Counted from the stretch's first letter, positions 46,848 through 59,454 are shown. The stretch is 64,000 nucleotides of DNA from Pseudomonas cichorii (GCF_018343775.1 NZ_CP074349.1:5260001-5324000), one strand, 5' to 3'. Notes: generated by a model from the sequence alone, not told the origin. Program-made: numbers and translations.

Positions 46848-47348
46848 TCAGATGATCTCCTCAACACGCTTGCCACGTTTGGCAGCGATGGACTCAGGAG
46901 ACTGCATGCCCTTCAGACCTTTGAAAGTGGCGTGAACCACGTTTACCGGGTTAGTAGAGCCGTAGCACTTGGCCAATACGTTCTGGACACCAGCAACTTC
47001 CAGCACTGCGCGCATAGCGCCGCCAGCGATGATACCGGTACCTTCAGAAGCAGGCTGCATGTACACCTTCGAAGCGCCATGGGCAGACTTCATTGCGTAC
47101 TGCAGGGTAGTGCCGTTCAGATCGACTTGGATCATGTTGCGGCGAGCAGCTTCCATCGCTTTCTGGATTGCAGCAGGCACTTCACGTGACTTGCCACGGC
47201 CGAAGCCAACGCGCCCTTTACCATCACCCACTACGGTCAACGCAGTGAAAGTGAAGATACGGCCGCCTTTTACGGTTTTGGCCACGCGGTTAACTTGAAC
47301 CAGCTTCTCGATGTAGCCTTCGTCGCGTTTTTGGTCGTTATTTGCCAT
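46848..47348 (-). CDS. rpsE: 30S ribosomal protein S5
   Basis: Protein of 166 aa with an N-terminal double-stranded RNA-binding fold ([19 protein letters not shown]) and [21 protein letters not shown]5 is part of the decoding and mRNA-entry region. It lies 3 nt after rplR. Confidence 0.98.
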   Translation of the reverse strand: MANNDQKRDEGYIEKLVQVNRVAKTVKGGRIFTFTALTVVGDGKGRVGFGRGKSREVPAAIQKAMEAARRNMIQVDLNGTTLQYAMKSAHGASKVYMQPASEGTGIIAGGAMRAVLEVAGVQNVLAKCYGSTNPVNVVHATFKGLKGMQSPESIAAKRGKRVEEII

Positions 47349-47351
47349 AAC

Positions 47352-47702
47352 TTAGAACTCCAGCCCGCCTTCACGAGCAGCATCAGCCAGCGCTTTGACA
47401 CGGCCGTGGTACTTGAAGCCAGAACGGTCGAAAGCCACTTGCGATACGCCAGCGGCTTTTGCACGCTCGGCGACCAGCTTGCCAACCTTAGTGGCCGCGT
47501 CGATGTTGCCAGTGGCGCCATCACGCAGTTCTTTGTCCAAAGTCGAGGCGCTTGCCAGGACTTTGCTGCCGTCGGCCGAAATGACCTGGGCATAAATGTG
47601 CTGCGAAGAGCGGTGCACGCAGAGACGCACGACTTCTAGCTCGTGCATTTTCAGGCGTGCTTTGCGAGCGCGACGCAGTCGGGTAACTTTTTTGACGGTC
47701 AT
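47352..47702 (-). CDS. rplR: 50S ribosomal protein L18
   Basis: Protein of 116 aa that binds 5S rRNA with L5 and L25. The basic N-terminus ([19 protein letters not shown]) and [24 protein letters not shown] are typical. It is 10 nt after rplF in the spc operon. Confidence 0.98.
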   Translation of the reverse strand: MTVKKVTRLRRARKARLKMHELEVVRLCVHRSSQHIYAQVISADGSKVLASASTLDKELRDGATGNIDAATKVGKLVAERAKAAGVSQVAFDRSGFKYHGRVKALADAAREGGLEF

Positions 47703-47712
47703 TTGCTATGCC

Positions 47713-48246
47713 CTACTTCTTCTTGGCTTCTTTACGGCGGACGACTTCGTCTGCGTAACGCACACCTTTGCCTTTGTACGGCTCAGGACGGCGGAAGTCG
47801 CGGATCTCAGCGGCCACTTGACCAACCAACTGCTTGTCGATACCACGAATGAAGATATCGGTTTGGTTGGGGGTCTCAGCGGTAATGCCATTCGGCAATT
47901 CGTAATCCACCGGGTGCGAGAAGCCAAGTGCCAGGTTCAGGACCGAGCCTTTTGCTTGCGCTTTGTAACCAACACCGACCAGCTGGAGCTTGCGCTCGAA
48001 GCCTTGGCTTACGCCTTGGACCATGTTGTTAACCAGTGCACGAGTTGTGCCTGCCATTGCGCGAGTCTGTTGATCGCCATTGCGAGCAGCGAAACGCAGC
48101 TCACCAGCTTCTTCAACAATTTCAACGGACGAATGGATGTTCAGTTCCAGAGTACCCTTGGCACCCTTCACCGAAAGCTGCTGGCCAACGAATTTGACTT
48201 CGACACCGGCTGGCAACTTAACGGGGTTCTTAGCTACGCGTGACAT
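47713..48246 (-). CDS. rplF: 50S ribosomal protein L6
   Basis: Protein of 177 aa with two L6 repeats; the C-terminal [37 protein letters not shown] region is the rRNA-binding signature near the factor-binding site. It lies 12 nt after rpsH. Confidence 0.98.
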   Translation of the reverse strand: MSRVAKNPVKLPAGVEVKFVGQQLSVKGAKGTLELNIHSSVEIVEEAGELRFAARNGDQQTRAMAGTTRALVNNMVQGVSQGFERKLQLVGVGYKAQAKGSVLNLALGFSHPVDYELPNGITAETPNQTDIFIRGIDKQLVGQVAAEIRDFRRPEPYKGKGVRYADEVVRRKEAKKK

Positions 48247-48258
48247 GCTTATCCCCCC

Positions 48259-48651
48259 TTAGAACACAGTGCAAAGCACTTCGCCACCGACACCGGCAGC
48301 GCGCGCAGCACGATCCGTCATCACACCTTTGTTGGTGGAGACGATAGACACACCAAGACCGCCACGAACTTTCGGCAGATCATCGGAGGACTTGTACTGA
48401 CGCAAGCCTGGGCGGCTGACGCGCTTCACTTCTTCGATGACTGGACGGCCTTCGAAGTACTTCAGCTCGATGGACAGCAGTGGCTTGATTTCGCTGCTGA
48501 TCTGATAACCCGCAATGTAACCTTCGTCTTTCAGGACTTTGGCTACAGCAACCTTCAACGTGGAAGATGGCATGCTTACGACGGGCTTTTCAGCCATCTG
48601 GGCATTACGGATACGAGTTAGCATGTCCGCTAACGGGTCCTGCATACTCAT
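48259..48651 (-). CDS. rpsH: 30S ribosomal protein S8
   Basis: Protein of 130 aa, [20 protein letters not shown] at the start and [20 protein letters not shown] at the end. S8 organises the central domain of 16S rRNA and in E. coli represses the spc operon. It is preceded by a 213-nt gap, unusually long for this operon, with a hairpin and a promoter-like sequence. Confidence 0.98.
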   Translation of the reverse strand: MSMQDPLADMLTRIRNAQMAEKPVVSMPSSTLKVAVAKVLKDEGYIAGYQISSEIKPLLSIELKYFEGRPVIEEVKRVSRPGLRQYKSSDDLPKVRGGLGVSIVSTNKGVMTDRAARAAGVGGEVLCTVF

Positions 48652-48750
48652 GGGCTAGACGCTCCTAATACAAAATAATTAGCCTTGCGGCTACAGCTTG
48701 TCGCCGAGATATTCCGGGCAAGTAAAAACACGGGCTCAGGCGAGCCGGCA

Positions 48751-48779
48751 ATTCTAGACCTACCGCAGAAACGAATCAA
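48751..48779 (-). promoter_or_regulatory. Candidate internal sigma70 promoter between rpsN and rpsH
   Basis: On the minus strand TTGATT (48779-48774) and TAGAAT (48756-48751) are 17 nt apart. The -35 hexamer is part of the 3' arm of the hairpin at 48774-48799. The predicted leader to rpsH is about 90 nt and contains a second short stem (GGCTC/GAGCC, 48733-48746). Confidence 0.6.
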
Positions 48780-48799
48780 GCCCCAAAAGGGGCTTGATT
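48774..48799 (-). terminator. 11-bp hairpin between rpsN and rpsH, possible attenuator
   Basis: AATCAAGCCCC and GGGGCTTGATT form a perfect 11-nt stem with a 4-nt loop. No strong T-tract follows on the minus strand (CGTTTC), so it may attenuate or mark mRNA processing rather than fully terminate. Confidence 0.55.
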
Positions 48800-48864
48800 T
48801 GATTTCCCGACTCACCTGGCATCGATTTCTTGCGAAACCGACGACAGGTAGCGAGAGGTACGTC

Positions 48865-49170
48865 TTACCAGCTGGCTTTAACCAGACCCGGTACGTCGCC
48901 ACGCATTGCTGCTTCACGCAGCTTGTTACGGCCCAGGCCGAACTTGCGATAGACGCCGTGTGGACGACCGGTGATGCGGCAACGGTTACGCATGCGCGAA
49001 GCGCTTGCGTCACGTGGTTGCTTCTGCAGAGCTACGGTAGCTTCCCAGCGCGCTTCTGGACTTGCGTTCAGATCAACGATGATTGCTTTGAGCGCTGCAC
49101 GCTTCACGGCGAACTTGGCAACGGTGAGCTGACGCTTCAGCTCACGGTTTTTCATGCTCTTCTTGGCCAT
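48865..49170 (-). CDS. rpsN: 30S ribosomal protein S14 (zinc-independent form)
   Basis: Protein of 101 aa, [20 protein letters not shown] at the start, [20 protein letters not shown] in the core. It lacks the two CxxC pairs and is the long, zinc-free type. The ATG 22 codons inside the open frame gives the standard N-terminus. It lies 13 nt after rplE. Confidence 0.97.
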   Translation of the reverse strand: MAKKSMKNRELKRQLTVAKFAVKRAALKAIIVDLNASPEARWEATVALQKQPRDASASRMRNRCRITGRPHGVYRKFGLGRNKLREAAMRGDVPGLVKASW

Positions 49171-49183
49171 TTTCCTACTCCAA

Positions 49184-49723
49184 TCAGTTGCGGAACGGGA
49201 ATTTGAAAGCACGCAGCAGTGCGCGACCTTCATCATCGTTCTTGGCAGTGGTGGTCAGGGTAATGTCCAGACCGCGGAGAGCATCGATCTTGTCGTAGTC
49301 GATTTCCGGGAAGATGATCTGCTCTTTTACGCCCATGCTGTAGTTGCCACGACCATCAAAGGACTTGGCATTCAGGCCGCGGAAGTCGCGAACCCGAGGC
49401 AGGGAGATCGACAGCAGACGATCCAGGAACTCGTACATACGATCGCGGCGCAGAGTTACTTTGACGCCGATCGGCCAACCTTCACGGACTTTAAAGCCAG
49501 CGATGGATTTCCGAGCGTAAGTCACAACAACTTTTTGACCGGTGATCTTTTCCAGGTCAGCAACAGCGTGCTCGATGACTTTTTTGTCGCCGATCGCTTC
49601 GCCCAGACCCATGTTCAGGGTGATTTTGGTAACGCGCGGAACTTCCATCACGTTCGCCAGCTTAAGTTCTTCCTTAAGCTTCGGAGCGATTTCCTTCCGG
49701 TAAATCTCTTTTAGTCGTGCCAT
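49184..49723 (-). CDS. rplE: 50S ribosomal protein L5
   Basis: Protein of 179 aa that binds 5S rRNA and forms bridge B1b to S13. [16 protein letters not shown] and [24 protein letters not shown] are family marks. In E. coli the start of this gene carries the S8 feedback site; that structure was not identified here. Confidence 0.98.
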   Translation of the reverse strand: MARLKEIYRKEIAPKLKEELKLANVMEVPRVTKITLNMGLGEAIGDKKVIEHAVADLEKITGQKVVVTYARKSIAGFKVREGWPIGVKVTLRRDRMYEFLDRLLSISLPRVRDFRGLNAKSFDGRGNYSMGVKEQIIFPEIDYDKIDALRGLDITLTTTAKNDDEGRALLRAFKFPFRN

Positions 49724-49743
49724 GGTCTTCTACCTAGCAGTGT

Positions 49744-50058
49744 TCAAGCATCAACCGCTTTTTGGGTCGACTTGAAGACACGAATTTTCTTGCCGTCTTC
49801 AACTTTGAAACCAACGCGGTCAGCCTTGTTGGTTGCGCCGTTGAAAATGGCGACGTTGGAAGCGTGCAGTGGCGCTTCTTTCTCGACGATACCGCCCTGT
49901 ACGCCCGACATCGGGTTTGGCTTGGTATGACGCTTCACCAGGTTGATCCCACCAACGACCAGACGGTCGTCAGCGAGAACCTTGAGCACCTTACCGCGCT
50001 TACCTTTGTCTTTGCCGGCGATCACGATGATCTCGTCGTCACGACGAATCTTTTGCAT
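49744..50058 (-). CDS. rplX: 50S ribosomal protein L24
   Basis: Protein of 104 aa with a KOW motif ([21 protein letters not shown]) and [13 protein letters not shown]. It is an early assembly protein near the exit tunnel. It lies 20 nt before rplE and 11 nt after rplN. Confidence 0.98.
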   Translation of the reverse strand: MQKIRRDDEIIVIAGKDKGKRGKVLKVLADDRLVVGGINLVKRHTKPNPMSGVQGGIVEKEAPLHASNVAIFNGATNKADRVGFKVEDGKKIRVFKSTQKAVDA

Positions 50059-50069
50059 GTCGGATCTCC

Positions 50070-50438
50070 TTACAGCACTTCTGGGGCGAGCGAGACGATC
50101 TTCATGAACTTCTCAGTACGAAGTTCACGGGTCACTGGCCCAAAGATACGGGTACCGATCGGCTCTTGCTTGTTGTTCAGAAGAACAGCAGCGTTGCCAT
50201 CGAAGCGGATGATGGAGCCGTCTGCACGACGAACACCGTGGCGAGTGCGGACTACAACAGCAGTCATCACTTGGCCTTTTTTCACCTTACCGCGCGGAAT
50301 TGCTTCCTTGACGGTCACTTTGATGATGTCACCGATACCAGCGTAACGACGATGGGAGCCACCCAGCACCTTGATGCACATAACGCGGCGAGCGCCGCTG
50401 TTATCGGCCACATCGAGCATGGATTGAGTCTGAATCAT
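50070..50438 (-). CDS. rplN: 50S ribosomal protein L14
   Basis: Protein of 122 aa, [21 protein letters not shown] at the start, ending [12 protein letters not shown]. It takes part in bridges to the 30S subunit. It is the first gene of the classical spc operon, 23 nt after rpsQ; no separate promoter is evident in that gap. Confidence 0.98.
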   Translation of the reverse strand: MIQTQSMLDVADNSGARRVMCIKVLGGSHRRYAGIGDIIKVTVKEAIPRGKVKKGQVMTAVVVRTRHGVRRADGSIIRFDGNAAVLLNNKQEPIGTRIFGPVTRELRTEKFMKIVSLAPEVL

Positions 50439-50461
50439 ATAATTTCTCCGACCCCTAGTCC

Positions 50462-50728
50462 TTAGACTTCCACAGCGCGTTCGAGGATATCAACCAACGC
50501 CCAAGACTTGGTCTTGGCTACCGGACGAGTTTCACGAATAGTGACTTTGTCGCCGATATGGCACTGATTGGTTTCGTCGTGCGCGTGCAGCTTAGTCGAA
50601 CGCTTAACGTATTTACCGTAGATCGGGTGCTTTACGCGACGCTCAATCAGAACGGTGATGGTCTTGTCCATCTTGTCGCTGACAACACGGCCAGTCAGCG
50701 TACGGACGGTTTTTTCGGCTTCAGCCAT
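50462..50728 (-). CDS. rpsQ: 30S ribosomal protein S17
   Basis: Protein of 88 aa with an OB-fold: [27 protein letters not shown] and [20 protein letters not shown]. It is the last gene of the S10 operon, 2 nt after rpmC. Confidence 0.98.
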   Translation of the reverse strand: MAEAEKTVRTLTGRVVSDKMDKTITVLIERRVKHPIYGKYVKRSTKLHAHDETNQCHIGDKVTIRETRPVAKTKSWALVDILERAVEV

Positions 50729-50730
50729 GA

Positions 50731-50922
50731 TTACTTACCTGCCTGCTGGTTGAGCACAGTCTTCACGCGAGCGATGTCACGCTTAACTTGCGAGAGCAGG
50801 TGAGACTGCCCCAACTGGCCAGTTGCTTTCTGCATACGCAGATTGAACTGGTCGCGCAGCAGGCCGAGCAGTTGCTCGTTCAGCTGCTGTGCTGATTTTT
50901 CACGAAGTTCATTCGCTTTCAT
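50731..50922 (-). CDS. rpmC: 50S ribosomal protein L29
   Basis: Protein of 63 aa forming a helical hairpin at the tunnel exit: [20 protein letters not shown] and the [13 protein letters not shown] helix. The ATG shares one base with the rplP stop (TGATG), so they are coupled; a GTG one codon earlier is an unlikely start. Confidence 0.97.
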
Positions 50923-51335
50923 CACATCACCGTCCGCTTAACAAAGGAGGTGGCGAGCGGCAGCTTTGCAGCAGCCAGGGCGAAAGCCTCACGCGCCAGC
51001 TCTTCAGTAACACCCTCGATTTCATACAGGACTTTGCCTGGCTGAATCTGGGCAACCCAGTACTCGACGTTACCCTTACCTTTACCCATACGAACTTCTA
51101 GGGGCTTTTTGGAAATAGGCTTGTCCGGGAATACACGGATCCAGATCTTGCCGCCACGTTTAACGTGACGGGTCAGAGCACGACGCGCTGACTCGATCTG
51201 ACGAGCGGTGAGACGACCACGAGCTACAGACTTCAGCGCGAACTCGCCGAAGCTGACTTTGCTACCGCGCAATGCCAGACCACGGTTGTGGCCAGTCATT
51301 TGCTTGCGGAACTTCGTACGCTTTGGTTGCAACAT
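50922..51335 (-). CDS. rplP: 50S ribosomal protein L16
   Basis: Protein of 137 aa, [20 protein letters not shown] at the start. It contacts A-site tRNA. The stretch [24 protein letters not shown] is typical, including the conserved Arg-Met-Gly site hydroxylated in E. coli. It lies 12 nt after rpsC. Confidence 0.98.
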
Positions 51336-51347
51336 TTGGCGTACCCC

Positions 51348-52034
51348 TTACTTAGCAGCTTTTTTACGAGGCGCTGGTGCTTGTGGTTTCAGTTCTTCTT
51401 GGCGACCACCAATTACTTCGCCTTTGAAGATCCAAACCTTTACACCGATCACACCGTAGGTGGTGTGAGCTTCGTAGTTGGCATAGTCGATGTCGGCACG
51501 CAGGGTGTGCAGTGGCACACGACCTTCGCGATACCATTCAGTACGTGCGATTTCAGCACCGCCGAGACGACCGCTCACTTGGATTTTGATGCCTTTGGCA
51601 CCAATGCGCATGGCGTTCTGTACAGCGCGCTTCATGGCGCGACGGAACATTACACGACGCTCCAGCTGCTGAGCTACGCTCTGCGCAACCAGCATACCGT
51701 CGAGCTCCGGCTTGCGGATCTCTTCGATATTGATGTGCACAGGCACACCCATTTGCTTGGTCAGGTCCTGACGCAGTTTCTCAACATCTTCACCTTTCTT
51801 CCCGATAACGATACCTGGACGAGCAGTGTGGATGGTGATACGTGCTGTCTGAGCCGGACGATGGATATCGATACGGCTTACGGACGCGCTTTTTAGTTTG
51901 TCTTGGAGGTACTCACGCACCTGCAGATCTGCCAGCAGGTAGTCTGCGTAAGTGCGACCGTCTGCGTACCAGACGGAGGTGTGCTCCTTGACGATTCCCA
52001 GGCGAATGCCAATGGGATGTACTTTCTGACCCAT
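51348..52034 (-). CDS. rpsC: 30S ribosomal protein S3
   Basis: Protein of 228 aa with a KH domain (about 40-110, [18 protein letters not shown]) and the C-terminal domain at the mRNA entry site. The start is [13 protein letters not shown]; upstream codons in the same frame belong to the rplV region. It ends with a Lys/Ala/Pro-rich tail. Confidence 0.98.
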   Translation of the reverse strand: MGQKVHPIGIRLGIVKEHTSVWYADGRTYADYLLADLQVREYLQDKLKSASVSRIDIHRPAQTARITIHTARPGIVIGKKGEDVEKLRQDLTKQMGVPVHINIEEIRKPELDGMLVAQSVAQQLERRVMFRRAMKRAVQNAMRIGAKGIKIQVSGRLGGAEIARTEWYREGRVPLHTLRADIDYANYEAHTTYGVIGVKVWIFKGEVIGGRQEELKPQAPAPRKKAAK

Positions 52035-52047
52035 CTCTTCGACTCCG

Positions 52048-52380
52048 TTACTTGTCAGCGACCTTGACAGTGATATGGCAAGACCGCTTGACGATGCGAT
52101 CAGCACGGCCTTTGGCACGTGGCATGATGCGCTTCAGCGAACGCCCTTCGTTGACGAAAACGGTTGAGACCTTCAGGTCATCAACGTCTGCGCCTTCGTT
52201 ATGCTCGGCGTTGGCTACAGCCGACTCCAGCACTTTCTTCAGGATCTCGGCGGCTTTCTTACTGCTGAAAGCCAACAGGTTGAGCGCTTCGCCCACCTTC
52301 TTCCCGCGGATCTGGTCGGCGACCAAGCGGGCTTTCTGGGCGGAGATTCGAGCGCCCGACAACTTAGCGGCTACTTCCAT
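52048..52380 (-). CDS. rplV: 50S ribosomal protein L22
   Basis: Protein of 110 aa whose long beta-hairpin reaches the exit-tunnel constriction ([21 protein letters not shown]). [25 protein letters not shown] is the helical part. It is 13 nt after rpsS. No tunnel-hairpin changes typical of macrolide resistance are seen. Confidence 0.98.
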   Translation of the reverse strand: MEVAAKLSGARISAQKARLVADQIRGKKVGEALNLLAFSSKKAAEILKKVLESAVANAEHNEGADVDDLKVSTVFVNEGRSLKRIMPRAKGRADRIVKRSCHITVKVADK

Positions 52381-52393
52381 CGTTCCTTACCCC

Positions 52394-52669
52394 TTAACGC
52401 TTGGCTTTCTTGTCTGCCACGTGCCCACGATAAGTGCGGGTACCGGCAAACTCGCCCAGTTTATGGCCGACCATGTCTTCGCTCACGAGAACTGGGACAT
52501 GTTGACGACCGTTATGCACAGCAATGGTCAAACCGACCATTTGTGGCAGGATCATCGAACGACGCGACCAGGTTTTCACTGGTTTGCGATCGTTCTTTTC
52601 CGCCGCCACTTCGATCTTCTTCAGTAGGTGAAGATCAATAAAAGGACCTTTTTTCAGAGAACGTGGCAC
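52394..52669 (-). CDS. rpsS: 30S ribosomal protein S19
   Basis: Protein of 91 aa, [20 protein letters not shown] at the start and [23 protein letters not shown] near the end. It binds the head of 16S rRNA with S13. It lies 16 nt after rplB. Confidence 0.98.
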   Translation of the reverse strand: MPRSLKKGPFIDLHLLKKIEVAAEKNDRKPVKTWSRRSMILPQMVGLTIAVHNGRQHVPVLVSEDMVGHKLGEFAGTRTYRGHVADKKAKR

Positions 52670-52685
52670 TGTCGTATCCCTCTAT

Positions 52686-53510
52686 TTACTTGCGACGACG
52701 GACGATCATTTTGTCGGTACGCTTATTACCACGAGTCTTCGCGCCCTTAGTCGGGAAGCCCCACGGCGATACCGGATGACGACCACCAGAGGTACGACCT
52801 TCACCACCACCATGTGGGTGGTCAACCGGGTTCATGGCAACACCACGAACGGTTGGGCGAACGCCACGCCAGCGTTTGGCACCAGCTTTACCCAGGGAAC
52901 GCAGGCTGTGCTCGGAGTTCGAGACTTCACCAAGCGTTGCACGGCATTCCGCCAGTACTTTACGCATCTCACCGGAGCGAAGACGCAGAGTAACGTACAC
53001 ACCTTCACGAGCGATCAGCTGTGCAGAAGCACCAGCGGAACGAGCGATCTGTGCGCCTTTACCTGGCTTCAGTTCGATGCCGTGTACGGTGCTACCAACT
53101 GGAATGTTGCGCAGTTGAAGAGCGTTGCCCGGCTTGATTGGAGCCAGAGCACCAGCGATCAGCTGGTCGCCAGCACTCACGCCTTTAGGGGCGATGATGT
53201 AGCGACGCTCGCCGTCTGCGTACAGCAGCAAAGCGATGTGAGCAGTACGGTTTGGATCGTATTCGATACGCTCGACAGTGGCAGCGATGCCATCTTTGTC
53301 GTTGCGACGGAAGTCAACCAAACGGTAATGCTGCTTATGACCACCACCCACGTGACGTGTAGTGATACGGCCATTGTTGTTACGACCACCAGACTTCGAT
53401 TTTTTCTCGAGCAGCGGTGCGTGAGGAGCGCCTTTATGCAGCTCCTGATTGACCACCTTGACCACAAAACGGCGGCCAGGGGAAGTCGGTTTGCATTTAA
53501 CGATTGCCAT
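52686..53510 (-). CDS. rplB: 50S ribosomal protein L2
   Basis: Protein of 274 aa. The peptidyl-transferase-proximal loop [21 protein letters not shown] holds the conserved His. It is an essential primary rRNA-binding protein. It lies 14 nt after rplW in the S10 operon. Confidence 0.98.
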   Translation of the reverse strand: MAIVKCKPTSPGRRFVVKVVNQELHKGAPHAPLLEKKSKSGGRNNNGRITTRHVGGGHKQHYRLVDFRRNDKDGIAATVERIEYDPNRTAHIALLLYADGERRYIIAPKGVSAGDQLIAGALAPIKPGNALQLRNIPVGSTVHGIELKPGKGAQIARSAGASAQLIAREGVYVTLRLRSGEMRKVLAECRATLGEVSNSEHSLRSLGKAGAKRWRGVRPTVRGVAMNPVDHPHGGGEGRTSGGRHPVSPWGFPTKGAKTRGNKRTDKMIVRRRK

Positions 53511-53524
53511 GATGCACCCCTTCC

Positions 53525-53824
53525 TTACTCAGCACTGCTGCTGAAATCGAGATCTTGGCCTGGCTGAAGGGAGATAACTGCCTTCTTCCAGTCATTACGC
53601 TTGCCCAGACCGCGAGCAGTGCGTTTGCTCTTACCCAGAACATTCAGGGTAGTAACACGCTCTACTTTCACGCTGAACAGGCTTTCGACGGCCTTCTTGA
53701 TTTCCAGCTTGGTTGCGTCAGTAGCAACCTTGAAAACGAACTGGCCTTTCTTGTCAGCCAGAACCGTGGCCTTCTCGGAAACGTGCGGGCCAAGTAGAAC
53801 TTTAAATACGCGTTCCTGGTTCAT
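53525..53824 (-). CDS. rplW: 50S ribosomal protein L23
   Basis: Protein of 99 aa, the docking site for trigger factor and SRP at the tunnel exit. [17 protein letters not shown] and [23 protein letters not shown] stretches are typical. The ATG overlaps the rplD stop by 4 nt (ATGA). Confidence 0.98.
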
Positions 53825-54423
53825 CCCAGCAGCTCCTCGAATTTCTTCACGGCCGACACAGTGATCAACACTTTGTCGTATGCGATCAGACTAACTGGAT
53901 CGGAACCTTGAACATCACGCACGTCGACGTGAGGCAGGTTACGAGCAGCCAGGTACAGATTCTGGTCAACAGCGTCAGACACGATCAGAACATCGGTCAG
54001 ACCCATGCCATTCAGCTTGCCCAGCAGGTCTTTGGTTTTCGGTGCTTCGACAGCGAAGTCCTGAACCACGACCAGACGATCAGTACGGACCAGCTCACCA
54101 AGGATGGAACGCAGAGCAGCGCGATACATCTTCTTGTTGAGTTTCTGGGTGTGATCCTGAGGACGAGCTGCGAAAGTGGTACCGCCGCCACGCCAGATTG
54201 GGCTACGGATAGTACCGGCACGAGCGCGGCCAGTACCCTTCTGACGCCATGGGCGCTTACCGCCACCGGAAACGTCGGAACGGGTCTTTTGCTGCTTGCT
54301 GCCCTGACGACCGCCAGCCATGTAGGCTACGACTGCCTGGTGCACCAGTGTCTCGTTGAATTCGCCGCCAAATGTCAGTTCGGAAACTTCGATTGCTTGA
54401 GCGTCATTTACATTTAATTGCAT
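53821..54423 (-). CDS. rplD: 50S ribosomal protein L4
   Basis: Protein of 200 aa with the tunnel-constriction loop [20 protein letters not shown]. In E. coli L4 also represses the S10 operon by attenuation in the leader; no matching leader structure could be assigned here. It follows rplC after 12 nt. Confidence 0.98.
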
Positions 54424-54435
54424 GTCAGCTTCCCC

Positions 54436-55071
54436 TTAACCGCGAGCCTTGGCTGCTGGACGTACAACCAGATTGCCGCCAGTAGCGCCAGGAACAGCGC
54501 CCTTGACCAACAACAGATTGCGTTCAGCGTCCACGCGCACTACTTCGAGGGACTGCACGGTCACGCGCTCAGCGCCCATATGACCGGACATTTTTTTGCC
54601 CTTGAATACACGACCAGGAGTCTGGCACTGGCCGATAGAGCCTGGGACGCGGTGGGATACGGAGTTACCGTGGGTGTTATCCTGACCACGGAAATTCCAG
54701 CGCTTGATCGTACCCTGGAAGCCTTTACCTTTGGACTGACCGGTTACATCAACCAGTTGACCAGCAGCGAAGATTTCAGCGTTGATCAGATCGCCAGCCT
54801 TGTATTCGCCTTCTTCAAGACGGAATTCAAGAACAGTGCGACCAGCAGCTACGTTCGCCTTGGCGAAGTGGCCAGCTTGGGCAGCTGTAACACGCGAAGC
54901 ACGACGCTCGCCGACAGTGACTTGCACTGCACGATAGCCATCGGTTTCTTCGGTTTTGAACTGAGTGACGCGATTCGGCTCGATCTCAATGACCGTGACC
55001 GGAATGGAGACACCTTCTTCGGTGAAAATACGGGTCATACCGCATTTACGACCGACTACACCAATAGTCAT
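54436..55071 (-). CDS. rplC: 50S ribosomal protein L3
   Basis: Protein of 211 aa from the ATG of [16 protein letters not shown], the family start. It is an early assembly protein whose tip, [20 protein letters not shown], nears the peptidyl-transferase centre; the Gln methylated by PrmB is in this region (GQDNTHG). Separated from rpsJ by 81 nt. Confidence 0.98.
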   Translation of the reverse strand: MTIGVVGRKCGMTRIFTEEGVSIPVTVIEIEPNRVTQFKTEETDGYRAVQVTVGERRASRVTAAQAGHFAKANVAAGRTVLEFRLEEGEYKAGDLINAEIFAAGQLVDVTGQSKGKGFQGTIKRWNFRGQDNTHGNSVSHRVPGSIGQCQTPGRVFKGKKMSGHMGAERVTVQSLEVVRVDAERNLLLVKGAVPGATGGNLVVRPAAKARG

Positions 55072-55138
55072 GTTGTAAACCTCATGAGTGTACGGGGCTT
55101 TCACCCGCTATGGCCGCCCATTTCAGAGCGTTACACGA

Positions 55139-55156
55139 CTAAGACCCAAGTCTTAG
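55139..55156 (-). other. Small hairpin over the rpsJ stop codon
   Basis: CTAAGAC and GTCTTAG are 7-nt perfect inverse arms around a 4-nt loop; the rpsJ TAA is inside one arm. No T-tract follows, so it is more likely an RNA stability or processing element than a terminator. Confidence 0.4.
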
Positions 55157-55464
55157 CCGAGGCTGATCTGCACTTCCACACCGGCCGCAAGATCAAGCTT
55201 CATAAGAGCGTCAACGGTTTTATCCGTTGGCTGGACGATGTCCAGAACGCGCTTATGAGTGCGGATCTCGTACTGGTCGCGCGCGTCTTTGTTGACGTGC
55301 GGAGAAACCAGAACGGTGAACCGCTCTTTACGGGTCGGCAGTGGAATTGGACCACGCACCTGAGCACCAGTACGTTTCGCGGTTTCCACGATTTCCTGGG
55401 TTGATTGGTCGATCAGGCGATGGTCAAAAGCCTTCAACCTGATACGGATTTGCTGATTTTGCAT
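55153..55464 (-). CDS. rpsJ: 30S ribosomal protein S10 (NusE)
   Basis: Protein of 103 aa, [19 protein letters not shown] at the start. It has roles in the 30S head and, with NusB (also encoded in this window), in transcription antitermination. It is the first gene of the S10 operon, with a strong promoter about 65-90 nt upstream. GGAG precedes the ATG. Confidence 0.98.
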
Positions 55465-55527
55465 TGGATTTCAGACTCCAGATTGCTGTTCCCACCGAGC
55501 GCAATACGCCCGTTAAAAGGAGGCGCA

Positions 55528-55556
55528 ATTCTATAGACGAGCTAACAGAGTGTCAA
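55528..55556 (-). promoter_or_regulatory. S10 operon promoter (strong sigma70 match)
   Basis: On the minus strand TTGACA (55556-55551) and TAGAAT (55533-55528) are exactly 17 nt apart. It lies in the tuf-rpsJ gap, only 7 nt after the tuf terminator, and would give a leader of about 55-60 nt. Confidence 0.8.
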
Positions 55557-55562
55557 CCCAAT

Positions 55563-55592
55563 AAAAAAGCCCCCGCAAGCGGGGGCTTTTTC
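55563..55592 (-). terminator. Intrinsic terminator after tuf
   Basis: AAAAAGCCCCCGC and GCGGGGGCTTTTT pair perfectly around AA. On the minus strand it is followed by a T-run, 13 nt after the tuf stop. It insulates the str operon from the S10 operon. Confidence 0.93.
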
Positions 55593-55604
55593 TTGAATCA
55601 ACGC

Positions 55605-56798
<1,194 letters not shown>

Positions 56799-56829
56799 GA
56801 CAGTGAACTCCTAGCCTAAAGGGGCTGAA

Positions 56830-58932
56830 TCAGCCTTGTTTTTTAACGATAGCTTCGACGACATTCGACGGAGCTTCGGAGTATTTGGAGAATTCCATAG
56901 AGTAGCTCGCGCGACCCTGAGACATGGAGCGGACGTCGGTCGCATAACCGAACATCTCACCCAACGGAACCTCGGCGCGGATAACCTTGCCGGAAACCGT
57001 ATCTTCCATACCCTGGATCAGACCACGACGACGGTTCAGGTCACCCATCACGTCACCCATGTAGTCCTCAGGTGTTACAACTTCAACCTTCATGATCGGC
57101 TCAAGAACAACACCGCCACCCTTGGTAGCCAGTTGCTTGGTCGCCATGGAGGCCGCCACCTTGAACGCCATCTCGTTGGAGTCGACGTCGTGGTAAGAAC
57201 CATCGAAAACGGTAGCCTTCAGGCCGATCAGCGGATAGCCGGCAACAACACCGTTCTTCATCTGCTCTTCGATACCCTTCTGGATAGCCGGGATGTATTC
57301 CTTAGGAACAACACCACCCACTACTTCGTTCACGAATTGCAGACCTTCCTGACCTTCGTCAGCAGGGGCAAAACGGATCCAGCAATGGCCAAACTGACCA
57401 CGACCGCCGGACTGACGAACGAACTTGCCTTCGATCTCACAAGCCTTCGTGATCTTCTCACGATAGGAAACCTGTGGTTTACCGATGTTGGCTTCGACGT
57501 TGAACTCACGGCGCATCCGGTCAACCAGGATGTCCAGGTGCAATTCGCCCATGCCAGAGATGATCGTTTGACCAGTCTCTTCATCAGTCTTGACGCGGAA
57601 AGACGGGTCTTCCTGAGCAAGCTTGCCCAGTGCGATACCCATTTTTTCCTGGTCATCCTTGGTTTTTGGCTCAACGGCAACCGAAATAACCGGCTCCGGG
57701 AAGTCCATACGAACCAGGATGATTGGCTTTTCAGCGGAGCAGAGGGTATCACCAGTGGTGACGTCCTTCATGCCGATCAGGGCCGCGATGTCGCCAGCGC
57801 GAACTTCCTTGATCTCTTCACGGGTGTTTGCGTGCATTTGCACCATACGACCCACGCGCTCTTTCTTGCCTTTTACCGAGTTGATCACGCCGTCGCCGGA
57901 GCTCAACACGCCCGAGTAAACGCGGGCAAAGGTCAAGGTACCCACGAATGGGTCGGTAGCGATCTTGAACGCCAGAGCCGAGAACGGCTCGTTGTCGTCT
58001 GCATGACGCTCCATTTCAACAGTCTCGTCATCCGGATCGGAACCCTTGATGGCAGGAATGTCGACTGGTGCAGGCAGGTAGTCGATAACGGCGTCGAGAA
58101 CCAGGGGAACACCCTTGTTCTTGAAGGAAGAACCACAAACAGCAAGAACGATTTCGCCAGCGATTGTGCGCTGACGCAGTGCGCCCTTGATTTCCTCGAT
58201 GGAAAGCTCTTCACCTTCGAGGTACTTGTTCATCAGCTCTTCGTTGGCTTCAGCAGCTGCTTCAACCATGTTGCTGCGCCACTCTTCAGCCAATTCCTGC
58301 AGTTCAGCAGGGATCGCCTCGCGACGAGCAGCCATACCCTTGTCAGCATCATCCCAGTAAACAGCTTCCATGGTCATCAGATCGATCTGACCCTGGAAAT
58401 TGTCTTCTGCACCGATAGCCAACTGGATTGGCACTGGAGTATGACCCAGACGCTGTTTGATCTGACCGATCACGCGCAGGAAGTTCGCACCAGCACGGTC
58501 CATCTTGTTTACATAAACAAGACGCGGAACGCCGTATTTGTTGGCTTGACGCCATACGGTTTCCGACTGAGGCTCAACGCCCGAAGTACCGCAGAAAACC
58601 ACGACAGCACCGTCGAGAACACGCAGCGAACGCTCTACTTCAATAGTGAAGTCAACGTGGCCGGGGGTATCGATGATGTTGAAGCGATACTTGTCGAATT
58701 GCTTGGCAGAACCAGCCCAGAAGGCTGTGGTTGCAGCGGAAGTAATGGTAATACCCCGCTCCTGCTCTTGAACCATCCAGTCCATGGTTGCGGCGCCATC
58801 ATGCACCTCGCCCATTTTGTGGTTTACGCCAGTGTAAAAAAGGACGCGCTCGGTGGTCGTGGTTTTACCAGCGTCCACGTGAGCAACGATACCGATGTTA
58901 CGGTAGCGGTTAATCGGAGTAGTACGAGCCAT
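56830..58932 (-). CDS. fusA: Elongation factor G
   Basis: GTPase of 700 aa that moves tRNA and mRNA after peptide transfer. G1 is [13 protein letters not shown]3 is [10 protein letters not shown]4 VNKMD; domain IV has the conserved tip region [13 protein letters not shown]. It is the long form of the str operon, 30 nt after rpsG. The FusA2-type paralogue is not nearby. Confidence 0.98.
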   Translation of the reverse strand: MARTTPINRYRNIGIVAHVDAGKTTTTERVLFYTGVNHKMGEVHDGAATMDWMVQEQERGITITSAATTAFWAGSAKQFDKYRFNIIDTPGHVDFTIEVERSLRVLDGAVVVFCGTSGVEPQSETVWRQANKYGVPRLVYVNKMDRAGANFLRVIGQIKQRLGHTPVPIQLAIGAEDNFQGQIDLMTMEAVYWDDADKGMAARREAIPAELQELAEEWRSNMVEAAAEANEELMNKYLEGEELSIEEIKGALRQRTIAGEIVLAVCGSSFKNKGVPLVLDAVIDYLPAPVDIPAIKGSDPDDETVEMERHADDNEPFSALAFKIATDPFVGTLTFARVYSGVLSSGDGVINSVKGKKERVGRMVQMHANTREEIKEVRAGDIAALIGMKDVTTGDTLCSAEKPIILVRMDFPEPVISVAVEPKTKDDQEKMGIALGKLAQEDPSFRVKTDEETGQTIISGMGELHLDILVDRMRREFNVEANIGKPQVSYREKITKACEIEGKFVRQSGGRGQFGHCWIRFAPADEGQEGLQFVNEVVGGVVPKEYIPAIQKGIEEQMKNGVVAGYPLIGLKATVFDGSYHDVDSNEMAFKVAASMATKQLATKGGGVVLEPIMKVEVVTPEDYMGDVMGDLNRRRGLIQGMEDTVSGKVIRAEVPLGEMFGYATDVRSMSQGRASYSMEFSKYSEAPSNVVEAIVKKQG

Positions 58933-58962
58933 AAAGCCCTCGCAAAATTAGTGACGCCGGAA

Positions 58963-59454
<492 letters not shown>

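Noticed and set aside
44824-46935. 703-codon open frame antisense to secY, rplO and rpmD
   Set aside because: It is the mirror of strongly biased codons in three certain genes, has no ribosome site and no recognisable domain.
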